11,539 bases of DNA from CAYVBJ01 sp964415185 (GTDB taxonomy: Bacteria > Bacteroidota > Rhodothermia > Balneolales > Balneolaceae): contig CAYPZI010000093.1 of the NCBI GenBank assembly GCA_964415185.1, positions 1 through 11,539 of the forward strand, given 5' to 3'. This document shows positions 1 to 6,412 of this stretch, one piece after another (within the stretch, counting starts at the first letter, position 1; each line of letters begins with the position of its first letter). The notes beneath the pieces were generated by a model, which was given only the letters and a program-made list of their open reading frames with translations, searched no databases and was not told the origin of the DNA. The position numbers and the translations under genes were made by a program.

Positions 1-174
1 GGCTTTTTGTTCGTTGAAGTACTCCATCCACTCGGCTTCTTCTTTGAGGGAGAGGGTTACTGTTTTCTTTTTCAGCTCGGCCAGTAATTGCTTGAAGGTG
101 AGCTCGTGCCAATTTTGGCTCACAACAATTTCCGCCAAATAAATATTTAGTACCGATTGCTGAAATAAAGCCAT
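1..174 (-). pseudogene. Remnant of an Eco57I-type restriction-modification protein (partial at window edge)
   Basis: An open frame of 58 codons runs from an ATG (minus strand, 174-172) off the left edge of the window. An in-frame TGA lies 21 nt upstream of the ATG, so the start is real or nothing is. The first residues, MALFQQSVLNIYL, resemble from memory the N-terminus of large Eco57I/type IIG restriction-modification proteins. From about residue 23 it reads like the charged C-terminal segment of the same proteins (HELTFKQLLAELKKK, then LSLKEEAEWMEYFNEQK), which precedes a final coiled region. The several hundred residues of methylase core expected between them are absent. I infer an internal deletion that fused the two ends. 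It could instead be a small stand-alone gene; the rest lies outside the window. Confidence 0.45.
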
Positions 175-300
175 GTCTCTGCTAAAAGCCGTTCATTTTT
201 TGTTTTCTCTATTGGAGAGTATCAGAAATAATCGCATACCGCAAGTAGTAATATCTCCATTGTATTCGTCCTGGTTAAATTTTCTGGTTTGAAATCGAGC

Positions 301-1209
301 CTACTCCTCCGGTAGCTGCCAGATATCCACGCGATTCAGGGCGATGTAGGGGACGGCCACCTGGTTACGCTGTGTGTCCAGACCAATATCCGCAGGGCGT
401 CCGGGCATGGTAATGTGGACGAGGTCTTCATCATCGCGAATCACGTGCAGGCTTGAGTCAACCTGGCTGGCCGCAAGTAGGCGTCCGGTATAAAACTCAA
501 TACCATCCATGTTGCCGCCACTCTGTGCAGATGCAAATTCGGTGAGTTCTTCAGTTTCTGGATCCCATGCATGAAACGTTAGCGCTCCGCCCCAGGGTGC
601 AAGGATCAGGCGTCCGGAATCGGGATCAAGAGTAATACCGTTTGGGGCATGGGGCAGCTCATCATGAACCACAGATGGCGTGGTGTTATCAATCCGGTAC
701 AGTGTGCTGGTTCCTGTATCAGTCACGTAGAGCGTGCCGTCGGGAGTGGCGGCAATATCATTTAAAAAACCGGGTCCCAGTTCTGTAAAATCGATAAACT
801 GCACCTGTTCGCCGGTTGTGCGATTGAAACCGTGTACGCCGTCAACATCTGCTGCCCAAAGGGTATCACCCGTGATATACATGCCGCGGGGTGCGTGCAG
901 GGGATGATCCTCCGTTCCGGTCATAAATTGTTGCGATTCAATGGTACCGTCTGGCAGCAGTTTAGAGATGTACCCATTGGCATCACGGTCATTTCCGCCA
1001 CCGTTAAAATTGGATACAAAGTAGACGTCCTGGTCCGGATCATATCGCACGGCTTCCGGACCATCAAATCCGGAAATGCTCTGTACTCGCATGGTTGAAT
1101 CCTGGACAGACTCCCAGCTTAGTGTCGCAGATTCATCTGTTTCGGATGGAGAACATGCGCAGTGCAGTAGTAAAAGTACTATCAGAAAAAAAGCAGAAGA
1201 GTTCGTCAT
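301..1209 (-). CDS. SMP-30/gluconolactonase-like beta-propeller lipoprotein
   Basis: A 302-residue protein with a short hydrophobic signal segment (residues 7-16) and cysteines at 17 and 19 in LLHCACSPSE. This gives an atypical lipobox, suggesting an outer- or inner-membrane-anchored periplasmic lipoprotein. The rest repeats the propeller-blade pattern of the SMP-30/NHL superfamily: EAVRYDPDQDVYFVSN, APRGMYITGDTLWAAD, LNDIAATPDGTLYVTD, APNGITLDPDSGRLILAP and MDGIEFYTGRLLAAS. Family members include lactonases that use a metal in the propeller centre, but many relatives are uncharacterised, and I cannot name a substrate here. The ATG at 1209 is chosen because it directly precedes the signal peptide; no strong Shine-Dalgarno is visible. 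It lies about 100 nt downstream of the DUF4112 gene on the same strand. Confidence 0.8.
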   Translation of the reverse strand: MTNSSAFFLIVLLLLHCACSPSETDESATLSWESVQDSTMRVQSISGFDGPEAVRYDPDQDVYFVSNFNGGGNDRDANGYISKLLPDGTIESQQFMTGTEDHPLHAPRGMYITGDTLWAADVDGVHGFNRTTGEQVQFIDFTELGPGFLNDIAATPDGTLYVTDTGTSTLYRIDNTTPSVVHDELPHAPNGITLDPDSGRLILAPWGGALTFHAWDPETEELTEFASAQSGGNMDGIEFYTGRLLAASQVDSSLHVIRDDEDLVHITMPGRPADIGLDTQRNQVAVPYIALNRVDIWQLPEE

Positions 1210-1310
1210 GGCAGGTAACTTGAGTTGTTTAAAGTGGTAGCTATTTGCGTAATATATTGTATTTCATCTAATTATTCATACTTGGAATGTGTGATAGTTG
1301 ATCGCTGAAA

Positions 1311-1769
1311 TTACACTATCCAAAAAATTATAGTTGACATGATAGCCATCAGAAAACAGAGCACGAAAAACGCAAACCACGGAAACGTTCTTTCGGGTTC
1401 TTCGCCGAGCTCCCGGTAAAGATAGTGGCGAAGGAGTTTCGTGTTCCGGGTGTTGGCTTTAAAAACTGCGTCGAACGCATCACCCGCAACAGGAATGAGT
1501 CCCACTATAAACTCGATCAGCATATTTCTGATTATTTTACGTTTAACTCTGCGATCCGCACCGATCTTTTGTGCCTCGCGGTAGACATAAAGTGAAAGGA
1601 TAAGCCCTGCAAAATCGCCAATGCCGGGGATCAAACCAATGAGCGGACTTAATCCAAACCGGATCTGCGTAAACGGTATACGAATGTTGCTGTCGGTCCA
1701 GTAGCTAAAGCGGTCGAGACGGTCAAGCGTTAGGCGGTGTTCTTGATCTGATGGTGGTAAGTTTGGCAA
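1311..1769 (-). CDS. DUF4112 family membrane protein, probable TTG start
   Basis: A 152-residue protein with the two signature blocks of DUF4112: GLIPGIGDFAG (about residues 45-55) and GLIPVAGDAFD (90-100). Each follows a basic or amphipathic stretch, and a C-terminal membrane helix spans about 131-151. The family has no established biochemical role that I know of. The start is unusual. The frame is open upstream to a TAA near 1829-1827 but contains no ATG or GTG; the best initiation codon is the TTG at 1769-1767. The domain begins at about residue 13 (LDRLDRFSYWTDSNIRIP), so a later start would cut into it. It precedes the SMP-30-like lipoprotein gene on the same strand. Confidence 0.82.
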   Translation of the reverse strand: MPNLPPSDQEHRLTLDRLDRFSYWTDSNIRIPFTQIRFGLSPLIGLIPGIGDFAGLILSLYVYREAQKIGADRRVKRKIIRNMLIEFIVGLIPVAGDAFDAVFKANTRNTKLLRHYLYRELGEEPERTFPWFAFFVLCFLMAIMSTIIFWIV

Positions 1770-2079
1770 TTTGGCTGATGATTGTAATTTGTGATTCTGG
1801 ACACCTCTGTTTTCGATCTTTAAACCTTAAAGATAATAAAGAAAGAAGATTTCAGTAAAAAGGATTAATTTATATCCGGATTCCGGCTAATTCAACTTCC
1901 GCAAAATCTTAAAAATCAACCTCAAAACTCATTAAACAAGGCTCTATAGTGCTACATCCATTAGTTTAAAAACCGGATAAGCTTCTTGTTCTGCCTCCCA
2001 TTCTCACCCGCTGCAAATGACATTTTCGGTCCCGATGGATACTAAAAAGCAAGTATACCAAATGATTCAGATAATGACA
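1770..2079. other. Gene-free AT-rich spacer
   Basis: About 310 bp between the DUF4112 start and the first hairpin element. It is AT-rich, and open frames in it are short and lack family resemblance. I see no convincing promoter box or terminator in it. It presumably carries the upstream control region of the DUF4112 gene. Confidence 0.5.
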
Positions 2080-2181
2080 GTCCCGTTTCGGGACGCCATA
2101 TCCGTAGCCCTTGGTCACTGCACAGCGGTGGCCATGGGTTAAGAGCAAGCATGAAAAATGGGAGCACCATAGGTGCGGCAT
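2080..2181 (+). repeat. Three-hairpin repeat element, copy A
   Basis: Three consecutive stem-loops are visible. Hairpin 1 is GTCCCG-TTT-CGGGAC (2080-2094). The linker GCCATATCCGTAG follows. Hairpin 2 is a 13-pair stem with one T-T mismatch, 2108-2120 against 2126-2138 (loop CACAG). After a 25-nt A/G-rich linker comes hairpin 3, GCACC-ATA-GGTGC (2164-2176), then GGCATA. A diverged copy lies inverted at 2289-2388. The non-Watson-Crick pairs in hairpin 2 are G-U when read as plus-strand RNA. It overlaps a 73-codon minus-strand open frame that has no coding character. It may be a mobile-element remnant or a REP-like structured repeat. Confidence 0.7.
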
Positions 2182-2288
2182 AGTCATAACCCTCCAAGAC
2201 GTCTATACCATTTTTACCCATAATTTATTTTATTGAATACGACTCAGACTATCTGTTTGAATTTTATGAGGGAGGTTGAATTAAGATG

Positions 2289-2388
2289 ATGCCGCGCCTA
2301 TGGCGCTCATTTAGGTATCGGCCTCTTTACCCCCCAGAATCACTGCGTGATCCTGGAGGGCTACGGATATGCCGCCCCGAAACGGGGC
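2289..2388 (-). repeat. Three-hairpin repeat element, copy B (inverted)
   Basis: Read on the minus strand, this copy has the same layout as the one at 2080-2181. Hairpin 1 is GCCCCG-TTT-CGGGGC (2388-2374). The linker GGCATATCCGTAG follows. Hairpin 2 is a fully paired 14-bp stem, 2360-2347 against 2343-2330, with loop GCA. Hairpin 3 is GCGCC-ATA-GGCGC (2306-2294). Differences from the other copy fall as paired changes in hairpins 1 and 3, and the hairpin-2 stem is rebuilt with different bases. Two pairs are G-U in minus-strand RNA and would be A-C on the plus strand. The two copies point at each other across about 107 bp. Confidence 0.7.
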
Positions 2389-2682
2389 TGGTTTTATACC
2401 CTTGAAAAGGTGAACACCATTCATTATATATGAAGATCTACTGCTTTAAAAACAGTGAAGGAACAGTGGCCAGCCAACCAATTTTTGTATATATAAAGTT
2501 ATGACATGAACTATTTCTTCCACTTTTAGATGAAACTTAGTTTGTAGCCACTACATCGCCATTTGCGGAACTTGAGCTAATTCATTGGCTTGCAATTCCC
2601 GGGCCGGGAGTTTGGCTGATGGCCTGATCAGGTGCTATATTTTAACTGTAACTTTCACCCGGCCCTATTACGTACAACAGCT
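2389..2682. other. Spacer upstream of DUF456 gene, with possible operator palindrome
   Basis: About 290 bp without a gene. A perfect 10-bp palindrome CCTGATCAGG lies at 2623-2632, just before TATATTTTAA (about 2636-2645). That arrangement could mark a promoter/operator for the downstream gene, but no matching upstream promoter box is clear. Nothing else stands out. Confidence 0.3.
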
Positions 2683-3156
2683 ATGGAAACGATCTTGATT
2701 ATTCTTGGAGCTATTTTGATAATTGCCGGTATCATCGGTTCATTTCTGCCGGTAATCCCCGGTCCGCCGCTTGCTTATGTCGGCCTTCTGCTTCTTCAGC
2801 TTACGGACAGCTACGGCTTCAGTATCATGTTCCTGGTTTTATGGGGGTTGATCGTGGTTGTGGTGGTAACACTTGAAAATATTCTGCCCGCTATCGGCAC
2901 AAAACAAACAGGTGGGTCGCAATATGGCATCCTCGGCTGTATGGCCGGAATCGTAGCCGGACTTTTTTTCCCGCCTTTCGGTATCGTTTTAGGCCCGCTT
3001 ATAGGCGCTTTTGCAGGGGAAATCATTGCAGGGAAAAAGTCGGATGTCGCATTGAAATCGGCAGTGGGTTCGTTTATCGGCTTTTTTGTGGGAACGGTGC
3101 TCAAGGTTGTTGTTTCGCTGATGCTTGCCTACTACTTCGTCACCAACATCTGGTAA
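2683..3156 (+). CDS. DUF456 family membrane protein
   Basis: A 157-residue, almost entirely hydrophobic protein with the DUF456 signature. It begins METILIILGAILIIAGIIGS, followed by FLPVIPGPPLAYVGLLLLQ (21-39), a second membrane helix pair (47-63), the polar ENILPAIGTKQTGGSQYG block (66-83), a glycine-rich pair GIVAGLFFPPFGIVLGPLIGAFAGEI (89-114), and a final helix (about 130-152). The function of the family is unknown to me. I take the ATG at 2683 rather than the in-frame GTG at 2632: it gives the usual family length and starts right at the first membrane helix, whereas the 17 extra residues (LYFNCNFHPALLRTTA) look non-coding. The stop codon touches the palindromic element that begins at 3156. 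Confidence 0.85.
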   Translation: METILIILGAILIIAGIIGSFLPVIPGPPLAYVGLLLLQLTDSYGFSIMFLVLWGLIVVVVVTLENILPAIGTKQTGGSQYGILGCMAGIVAGLFFPPFGIVLGPLIGAFAGEIIAGKKSDVALKSAVGSFIGFFVGTVLKVVVSLMLAYYFVTNIW

Positions 3157-3270
3157 CACACCCCTGTTTAACCTTAACCGCCTGGCGGCGTTAATGTTAA
3201 CCTGTCCCCTCTCGAGAGGGGACCGCCTTATCAAAACGCCGAAGGCGGTTTTAATTAGGCAGGGGTGTGT
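3156..3270. repeat. 115-bp palindromic (MITE-like) element with 11-bp terminal inverted repeats
   Basis: The ends are perfect inverted repeats: ACACACCCCTG (3156-3166) and CAGGGGTGTGT (3260-3270). Pairing continues outward as GGT/ACC with one unpaired base, and inward with partial complementarity down to AACCGCC/GGCGGTT. In the middle is a perfect 20-bp palindrome, GTCCCCTCTCGAGAGGGGAC (3204-3223). To its right, AAAACGCC-GAA-GGCGGTTTT (3233-3252) has the form of an intrinsic terminator. Hairpin elements of this style are common between genes of Bacteroidota. No transposase is encoded. It may end transcription of the DUF456 gene. Confidence 0.65.
3233..3252 (+). terminator. Possible intrinsic terminator within the palindromic element
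   Basis: The stem AAAACGCC / GGCGGTTTT has a GAA loop, one bulged G and four T at the 3' end. It lies 77 nt after the DUF456 stop. The stem is short, so it is a modest candidate, and it could act on both strands. Confidence 0.4.
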
Positions 3271-3330
3271 ACCTAGGGTTACTTCCGTGCCCAAACGCAA
3301 CTTCAAACCACCCGCCCCGTAAATAACCCC

Positions 3331-4050
3331 ATGAGTGAAATCACCAACAGGGATATCGAATGGCTTCTGAATTTGCATAAGAACCCGGATTCTGCTGTCA
3401 GGAGAAAAAAGCTCAATCTAAAACGTCTCATTTTATATCTGTTACTCTCTTTGACAGCAGTCACATTTCTTGTAATTCTGCCATTCTTTCTGTTGATCAG
3501 GGTTTCCCTTACTCTCGTTACTGAATTTGATTTCCCTGCCTGGGTTGCACTTGCCGCGGGTATGGGTTCAGCCATATTTTTATTGCTTGGCTATATATTA
3601 ATTGTATTCAGAAAATTTTTGACACGGACTCATTTTATCCGTTTTAGTTTTTATTCTGTTACAGTGATGGTACTATCCTTCTGTATGTTCTCACTTTTTT
3701 ACCTTTCCGGCGAGCATGCAAAGACTCCAGAAATCCGGAACGTTTACGGAACCATGTATCCAGTATTACGGGTAGCCATATCTACGGTCACCCTTGCAGA
3801 CAGTGACCTGTTAATAACCGATATTGCACGTAATCCCGGCGATTATTTACAGATGGGGCTTCCGTTAAATTCAAATTCTTTTCACTTCAAACAGCCGGAT
3901 GGATATGTACACGCCGTTGACCTGCGAACCATCGGCCACGGCTTTATAAGAAATGCAATTCTGAAATTTTCATTACAGATCATGGGTTTCAAAACTATCA
4001 GGCACACAGGCACAGCTGATCATCTGCATGTTGAGTTACCACCAGGCTGA
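3331..4050 (+). CDS. Three-TM protein with putative metallopeptidase-like C-terminal domain
   Basis: A 239-residue protein that I do not recognise as a named family. A short polar and basic N-terminus (1-31) is followed by three predicted membrane helices at about 32-58, 69-93 and 105-125. A soluble domain of about 110 residues follows. It contains SFHFKQPDGYVHAVDLRT (183-200) and ends in GTADHLHVELPPG (227-239). The His/Asp cluster (H185, H194, D197) plus a terminal HxH (H231, H233) with E235 recalls the zinc-ligand layout of LAS/M15-type peptidoglycan peptidases. The spacing does not match the classical HxxxxxxD motif, so this is only an analogy. The topology would tether the domain at the membrane, possibly facing the periplasm. 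No Shine-Dalgarno precedes the ATG. Confidence 0.65.
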   Translation: MSEITNRDIEWLLNLHKNPDSAVRRKKLNLKRLILYLLLSLTAVTFLVILPFFLLIRVSLTLVTEFDFPAWVALAAGMGSAIFLLLGYILIVFRKFLTRTHFIRFSFYSVTVMVLSFCMFSLFYLSGEHAKTPEIRNVYGTMYPVLRVAISTVTLADSDLLITDIARNPGDYLQMGLPLNSNSFHFKQPDGYVHAVDLRTIGHGFIRNAILKFSLQIMGFKTIRHTGTADHLHVELPPG

Positions 4051-4348
4051 AAGCCTGATCTGCGTATAGTTACCTCACTTACCAGGCTGTCTAAAAAGTA
4101 TAATTAGTCGAAGTCTGGCGGCAAGGATACAGTGAGTAACGAATGAATCATGTTAAGTCAATGTTCATATGTGGATTGAAACCCTAAAACAAACATATAA
4201 GGTTTGATTGACATAACACTACTGTCATGTCAAATATAATCTTTCGTAAGAAACCCGCAAAGTTTCCATTCTGAAATGACAGTATGATAGGAAAATGGAA
4301 GCAACTCTGAGATAAAACTTTGCGGGTTTTCACTTGACAAGACACTAC
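4051..4348. repeat. Convergent-gene spacer with interleaved inverted repeats and flanking direct repeats
   Basis: This gap separates two genes that end toward each other. It holds a perfect 15-bp inverted repeat (AAACCCGCAAAGTTT at 4251-4265, its complement at 4315-4329) and a perfect 9-bp one (TACTGTCAT at 4220-4228, ATGACAGTA at 4276-4284). The two are interleaved as in a pseudoknot. There is also a 7-bp hairpin TTGACAT/ATGTCAA (4208-4214, 4227-4233) and a TTCCATT/AATGGAA pair (4264-4270, 4294-4300). A 16-nt direct repeat with two mismatches flanks the core (4208-4223 and 4334-4349). The sequence GGCTGTCTAAAAAGT at 4084-4098 resembles the outer end of some insertion sequences. No clean U-tract terminator is present. 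Confidence 0.5.
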
Positions 4349-4600
4349 TCATTTACGCATCATCTCCCTGAAAGCATAGATGGCAAGGCCTCCGCAAAAA
4401 AGTGCCCCAAAACCAATGAAAATTTTACCAAACAGGTAATTCAGCGTGTCTGAAAGAAAAGGAATTCCTCCGCTGACGGTATCACCCCAAATAACAACAT
4501 ACATGCCGGTCAGAAAGAATCCCGTACAAATCAGCCCTCCTAAAAAAGATGACCATTTAGAAGGCTTATCTTTTTTGTCTACAGAAAATCTGACCGGCAT
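4349..4600 (-). CDS. Small two-TM membrane protein, hypothetical
   Basis: An 83-residue protein with a charged N-terminus (VDKKDKPSK) and two predicted membrane helices, about 17-37 (FLGGLICTGFFLTGMYVVIWG) and 56-76. It ends in a basic tail, REMMRK. I cannot assign a family. The start is well supported: AAGGAA lies 4 nt before the ATG, a better ribosome-binding site than most genes in this window have. It lies 33 nt after the stop of the upstream propeller lipoprotein gene on the same strand, so the two may be co-transcribed. Its stop codon sits at the end of a direct repeat in the convergent spacer. Confidence 0.7.
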   Translation of the reverse strand: MPVRFSVDKKDKPSKWSSFLGGLICTGFFLTGMYVVIWGDTVSGGIPFLSDTLNYLFGKIFIGFGALFCGGLAIYAFREMMRK

Positions 4601-4633
4601 CCGGTTCCTTAGCTAATTAAATATTTAAATAAT

Positions 4634-5737
4634 TTACTCAACAACATCATAGATTAACAGTGATGGGGCGCTTTCCGCAGGGGGTTTTGCATAGATACGG
4701 TTATCATTCACCGCAACGATCTCACCTTCAAAAGGGAGTTCCAGCTTCCCGTTTAATACACCTTCATTCGAAAAAAGCAACCAGTCGGCACTATCTTCCG
4801 GGTCGAGTATTTTCAGCCATACATTTCCGCTCGCTTTATCATATAAAAGATCGCGTACTATCGCCTTGGTTTCCGGCATATCCGATGCATATTTGCTAAT
4901 CTCGTTGGGAGCAAGCCCAATCATCCCGCCGAAACCCTCAACAAATTCCCTTCTTTCGTCCATTGGATAAGGCGCAGGCTTTCGTTTAATCTGCGTTTCA
5001 GAAATCAGTTCACCGGTCTGTGTATCAAACATCTTAAACCCGATGCTGCCCGAGCGGTTATAAATAATCACATCATCTGCAATGTAAACCCTGTTTTTAA
5101 CATGCTCATCCGAAGACATCGAAAGCCGGCTGATCCCGCCCGTGTTTGTAATCACCAGCTCTTCTCCTTTTTCAAAAGTGATATGAGGCTCCTTCACAAT
5201 ATCACCGTTCTGGTCCATGACCAAAATCTGCTCACTGTCAGACTCATCGCTACTTGAGTAAGAAGTGTGAAAATAGAGGTTGCCGTTTGAATGGAGATAG
5301 GTATGGGAAGGGAATAATTCCAGGTTGATATCCTGAACAGGATTCAATCCATTATCCGATAGTTCATAAATCGACAAGCGGCGCTGGTTTTGATCGAAAA
5401 GAGTAATCTTATTATCGGGAGATACCCTGAATTTATAGGCCGTCATCTGCACCTCACCGGGGCCTCTGCCCTCTTCAAGTGCACTTGCCAGGAAGTTTCC
5501 ATCACTGTCGAACAAGTGGATTTTTTTCCTTGTCTGATCCAAAACCAGGATTTTTCCGTCATTGGTAATTTCCACATCGGAAATGCTCCCGAAGAGGATT
5601 TCATCCGAATCTTTAATTTCCTGAACGGGGACTAAATTGAGTTCTTCCGAATCCAGGGAATCATATTCGGAGTCGCTGCCGGTACACGCCGCCATCAGAA
5701 CCGGAATTAAAAAGCTTAAATAAATTATTTTTTCCAT
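4634..5737 (-). CDS. Six-bladed beta-propeller lipoprotein
   Basis: A 367-residue protein with a signal peptide and lipobox (LMAAC, Cys18) and an acidic linker (DSEYDSLDSEE). It then has repeated propeller blades of the 6-bladed type common in Bacteroidota and relatives: ISDVEITNDGKILVLDQTRKK (52-72), the characteristic EGRGPGEVQ turn (89-97), and YKFRVSPDNKITLFDQNQRR. Later blades are degenerate. These proteins are usually exported and anchored by lipid, and most have no known ligand. Start choice: the ATG at 5737 is preceded by AGGA with a 6-nt gap and begins directly at the signal peptide. The 83-residue membrane protein follows 33 nt downstream on the same strand. Confidence 0.85.
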   Translation of the reverse strand: MEKIIYLSFLIPVLMAACTGSDSEYDSLDSEELNLVPVQEIKDSDEILFGSISDVEITNDGKILVLDQTRKKIHLFDSDGNFLASALEEGRGPGEVQMTAYKFRVSPDNKITLFDQNQRRLSIYELSDNGLNPVQDINLELFPSHTYLHSNGNLYFHTSYSSSDESDSEQILVMDQNGDIVKEPHITFEKGEELVITNTGGISRLSMSSDEHVKNRVYIADDVIIYNRSGSIGFKMFDTQTGELISETQIKRKPAPYPMDERREFVEGFGGMIGLAPNEISKYASDMPETKAIVRDLLYDKASGNVWLKILDPEDSADWLLFSNEGVLNGKLELPFEGEIVAVNDNRIYAKPPAESAPSLLIYDVVE

Positions 5738-5985
5738 GTCTCATCCTAATGATTTAATTGTTGTTATTGGCAACTAAAGTTATATCAATTTTTTATTTAT
5801 TTAAATCAAAAATTTTGACGCCTGACGGCCCCTGCAAAAACCAGTAAATTGGTCAAATTTCACTCAATATCCAACGCTCATGAATTCCGCGCTTAAATTT
5901 GGTTAAAATTCGTAAATGGTTGATAGTCTGTATAAATAAATTCTGATTTGTCAATTTGGGTGTTAAAAACAGGTTGTTAATCCTT
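5738..5985. other. AT-rich spacer upstream of the propeller gene
   Basis: About 250 bp of AT-rich sequence between divergent transcription units. The stretch next to the propeller gene contains TATAACTTTA on the minus strand (about 5784-5775). That could be its promoter core, although no well-spaced upstream box is clear. I see no gene or repeat here. Confidence 0.4.
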
Positions 5986-5993
5986 TACTTTTG
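5986..5993 (+). promoter_or_regulatory. TAnnTTTG promoter-like box before the GC-rich insert
   Basis: TACTTTTG is an exact match to the Bacteroidota -7 consensus TAnnTTTG. The -33 side is weak (TGTT at 5961-5964, 21 nt away). Transcription would begin near 6000, at the left edge of the folded GC-rich segment. Confidence 0.35.
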
Positions 5994-6008
5994 GGTTAAA
6001 TAAATAAT

Positions 6009-6216
6009 GTTGCAGGGATTCAGCCCGTTATGTCGTCCCCCTTTGTCGGAGGACTTTGGGATGGCGCCGTTTCGTCGCCCCGGCATTTCATATCTTAAAA
6101 CCGGTCGGAACGGGAAGGCGCTCGTGAACGCCGCCATCCACCGGTACCGTGTAGAGATGACGAAAACGGGTAGTGTGCACGCTTCGGGGAGTCTCGAACA
6201 GAATCGAATTTCATAA
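6009..6216 (+). ncRNA. Candidate structured RNA or inserted element (GC-rich, nested stems)
   Basis: This segment is visibly richer in G+C than the AT-rich sequence on both sides. It folds with nested long-range stems. GGATGGCG (6059-6066) pairs with CGCCATCC (6132-6139). Inside, CCGTTTC (6067-6073) pairs with GGAACGG (6107-6113) through one T-G pair, and CCGG (6080-6083) pairs with CCGG (6101-6104). A side hairpin GCG/CGC uses 6118-6120 and 6129-6131. The T-G pair favours plus-strand RNA, in line with the TACTTTTG box upstream. Overlapping open frames on both strands are short, arginine/proline-rich and look non-coding. No terminator is evident. It could equally be a repeat or mobile-element remnant. 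Confidence 0.35.
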
Positions 6217-6412
6217 AAAAATTGAACCATTGAACCCTGTGGTAAGAATGAAAAGATTTTTTAACATATTCCCTCCCCTTTTTTAGGTTGAAATTTATCA
6301 GACTGTTTAACGGTAAAATCCGTTTTTCACTAAAAAAATGCCAAAAAAACATTTTACAAATTTCTCTATTTTTGATTTGATAAAATAAACCCGAAAATAA
6401 ATTCAGAATTAA
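6217..6412. other. AT-rich spacer upstream of yajQ
   Basis: About 195 bp of AT-rich sequence with runs of T and A and no open frame of note. It presumably contains the yajQ promoter, but I cannot pick a convincing box. The yajQ ATG is preceded by A-rich sequence without a Shine-Dalgarno. Confidence 0.4.

Noticed and set aside
1966..2187. 73-codon minus-strand open frame
   Set aside because: It lies over hairpin copy A and neighbouring spacer, has no family resemblance, and its composition follows the repeat structure rather than codons.
2632..2682. GTG start giving a longer DUF456 protein
   Set aside because: The 17 extra residues are unlike the family, and the ATG at 2683 starts directly at the first membrane helix.
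4084..4098. GGCTGTCTAAAAAGT as an insertion-sequence end
   Set aside because: It resembles the outer end of some IS elements, but no partner end or transposase fragment is present in the window.
4208..4240. TTGACA ... TATAAT as a sigma-70 promoter
   Set aside because: Both hexamers are perfect, but the spacing is 21 bp rather than about 17. The only downstream gene on that strand side runs the other way, so a real promoter is unlikely.
5985..6352. Short open frames of 69-85 codons on both strands over the GC-rich insert
   Set aside because: They overlap each other in several frames and are Arg/Pro/Ser-rich, without domains, ribosome-binding site or plausible start. The base-pairing structure explains the composition better.
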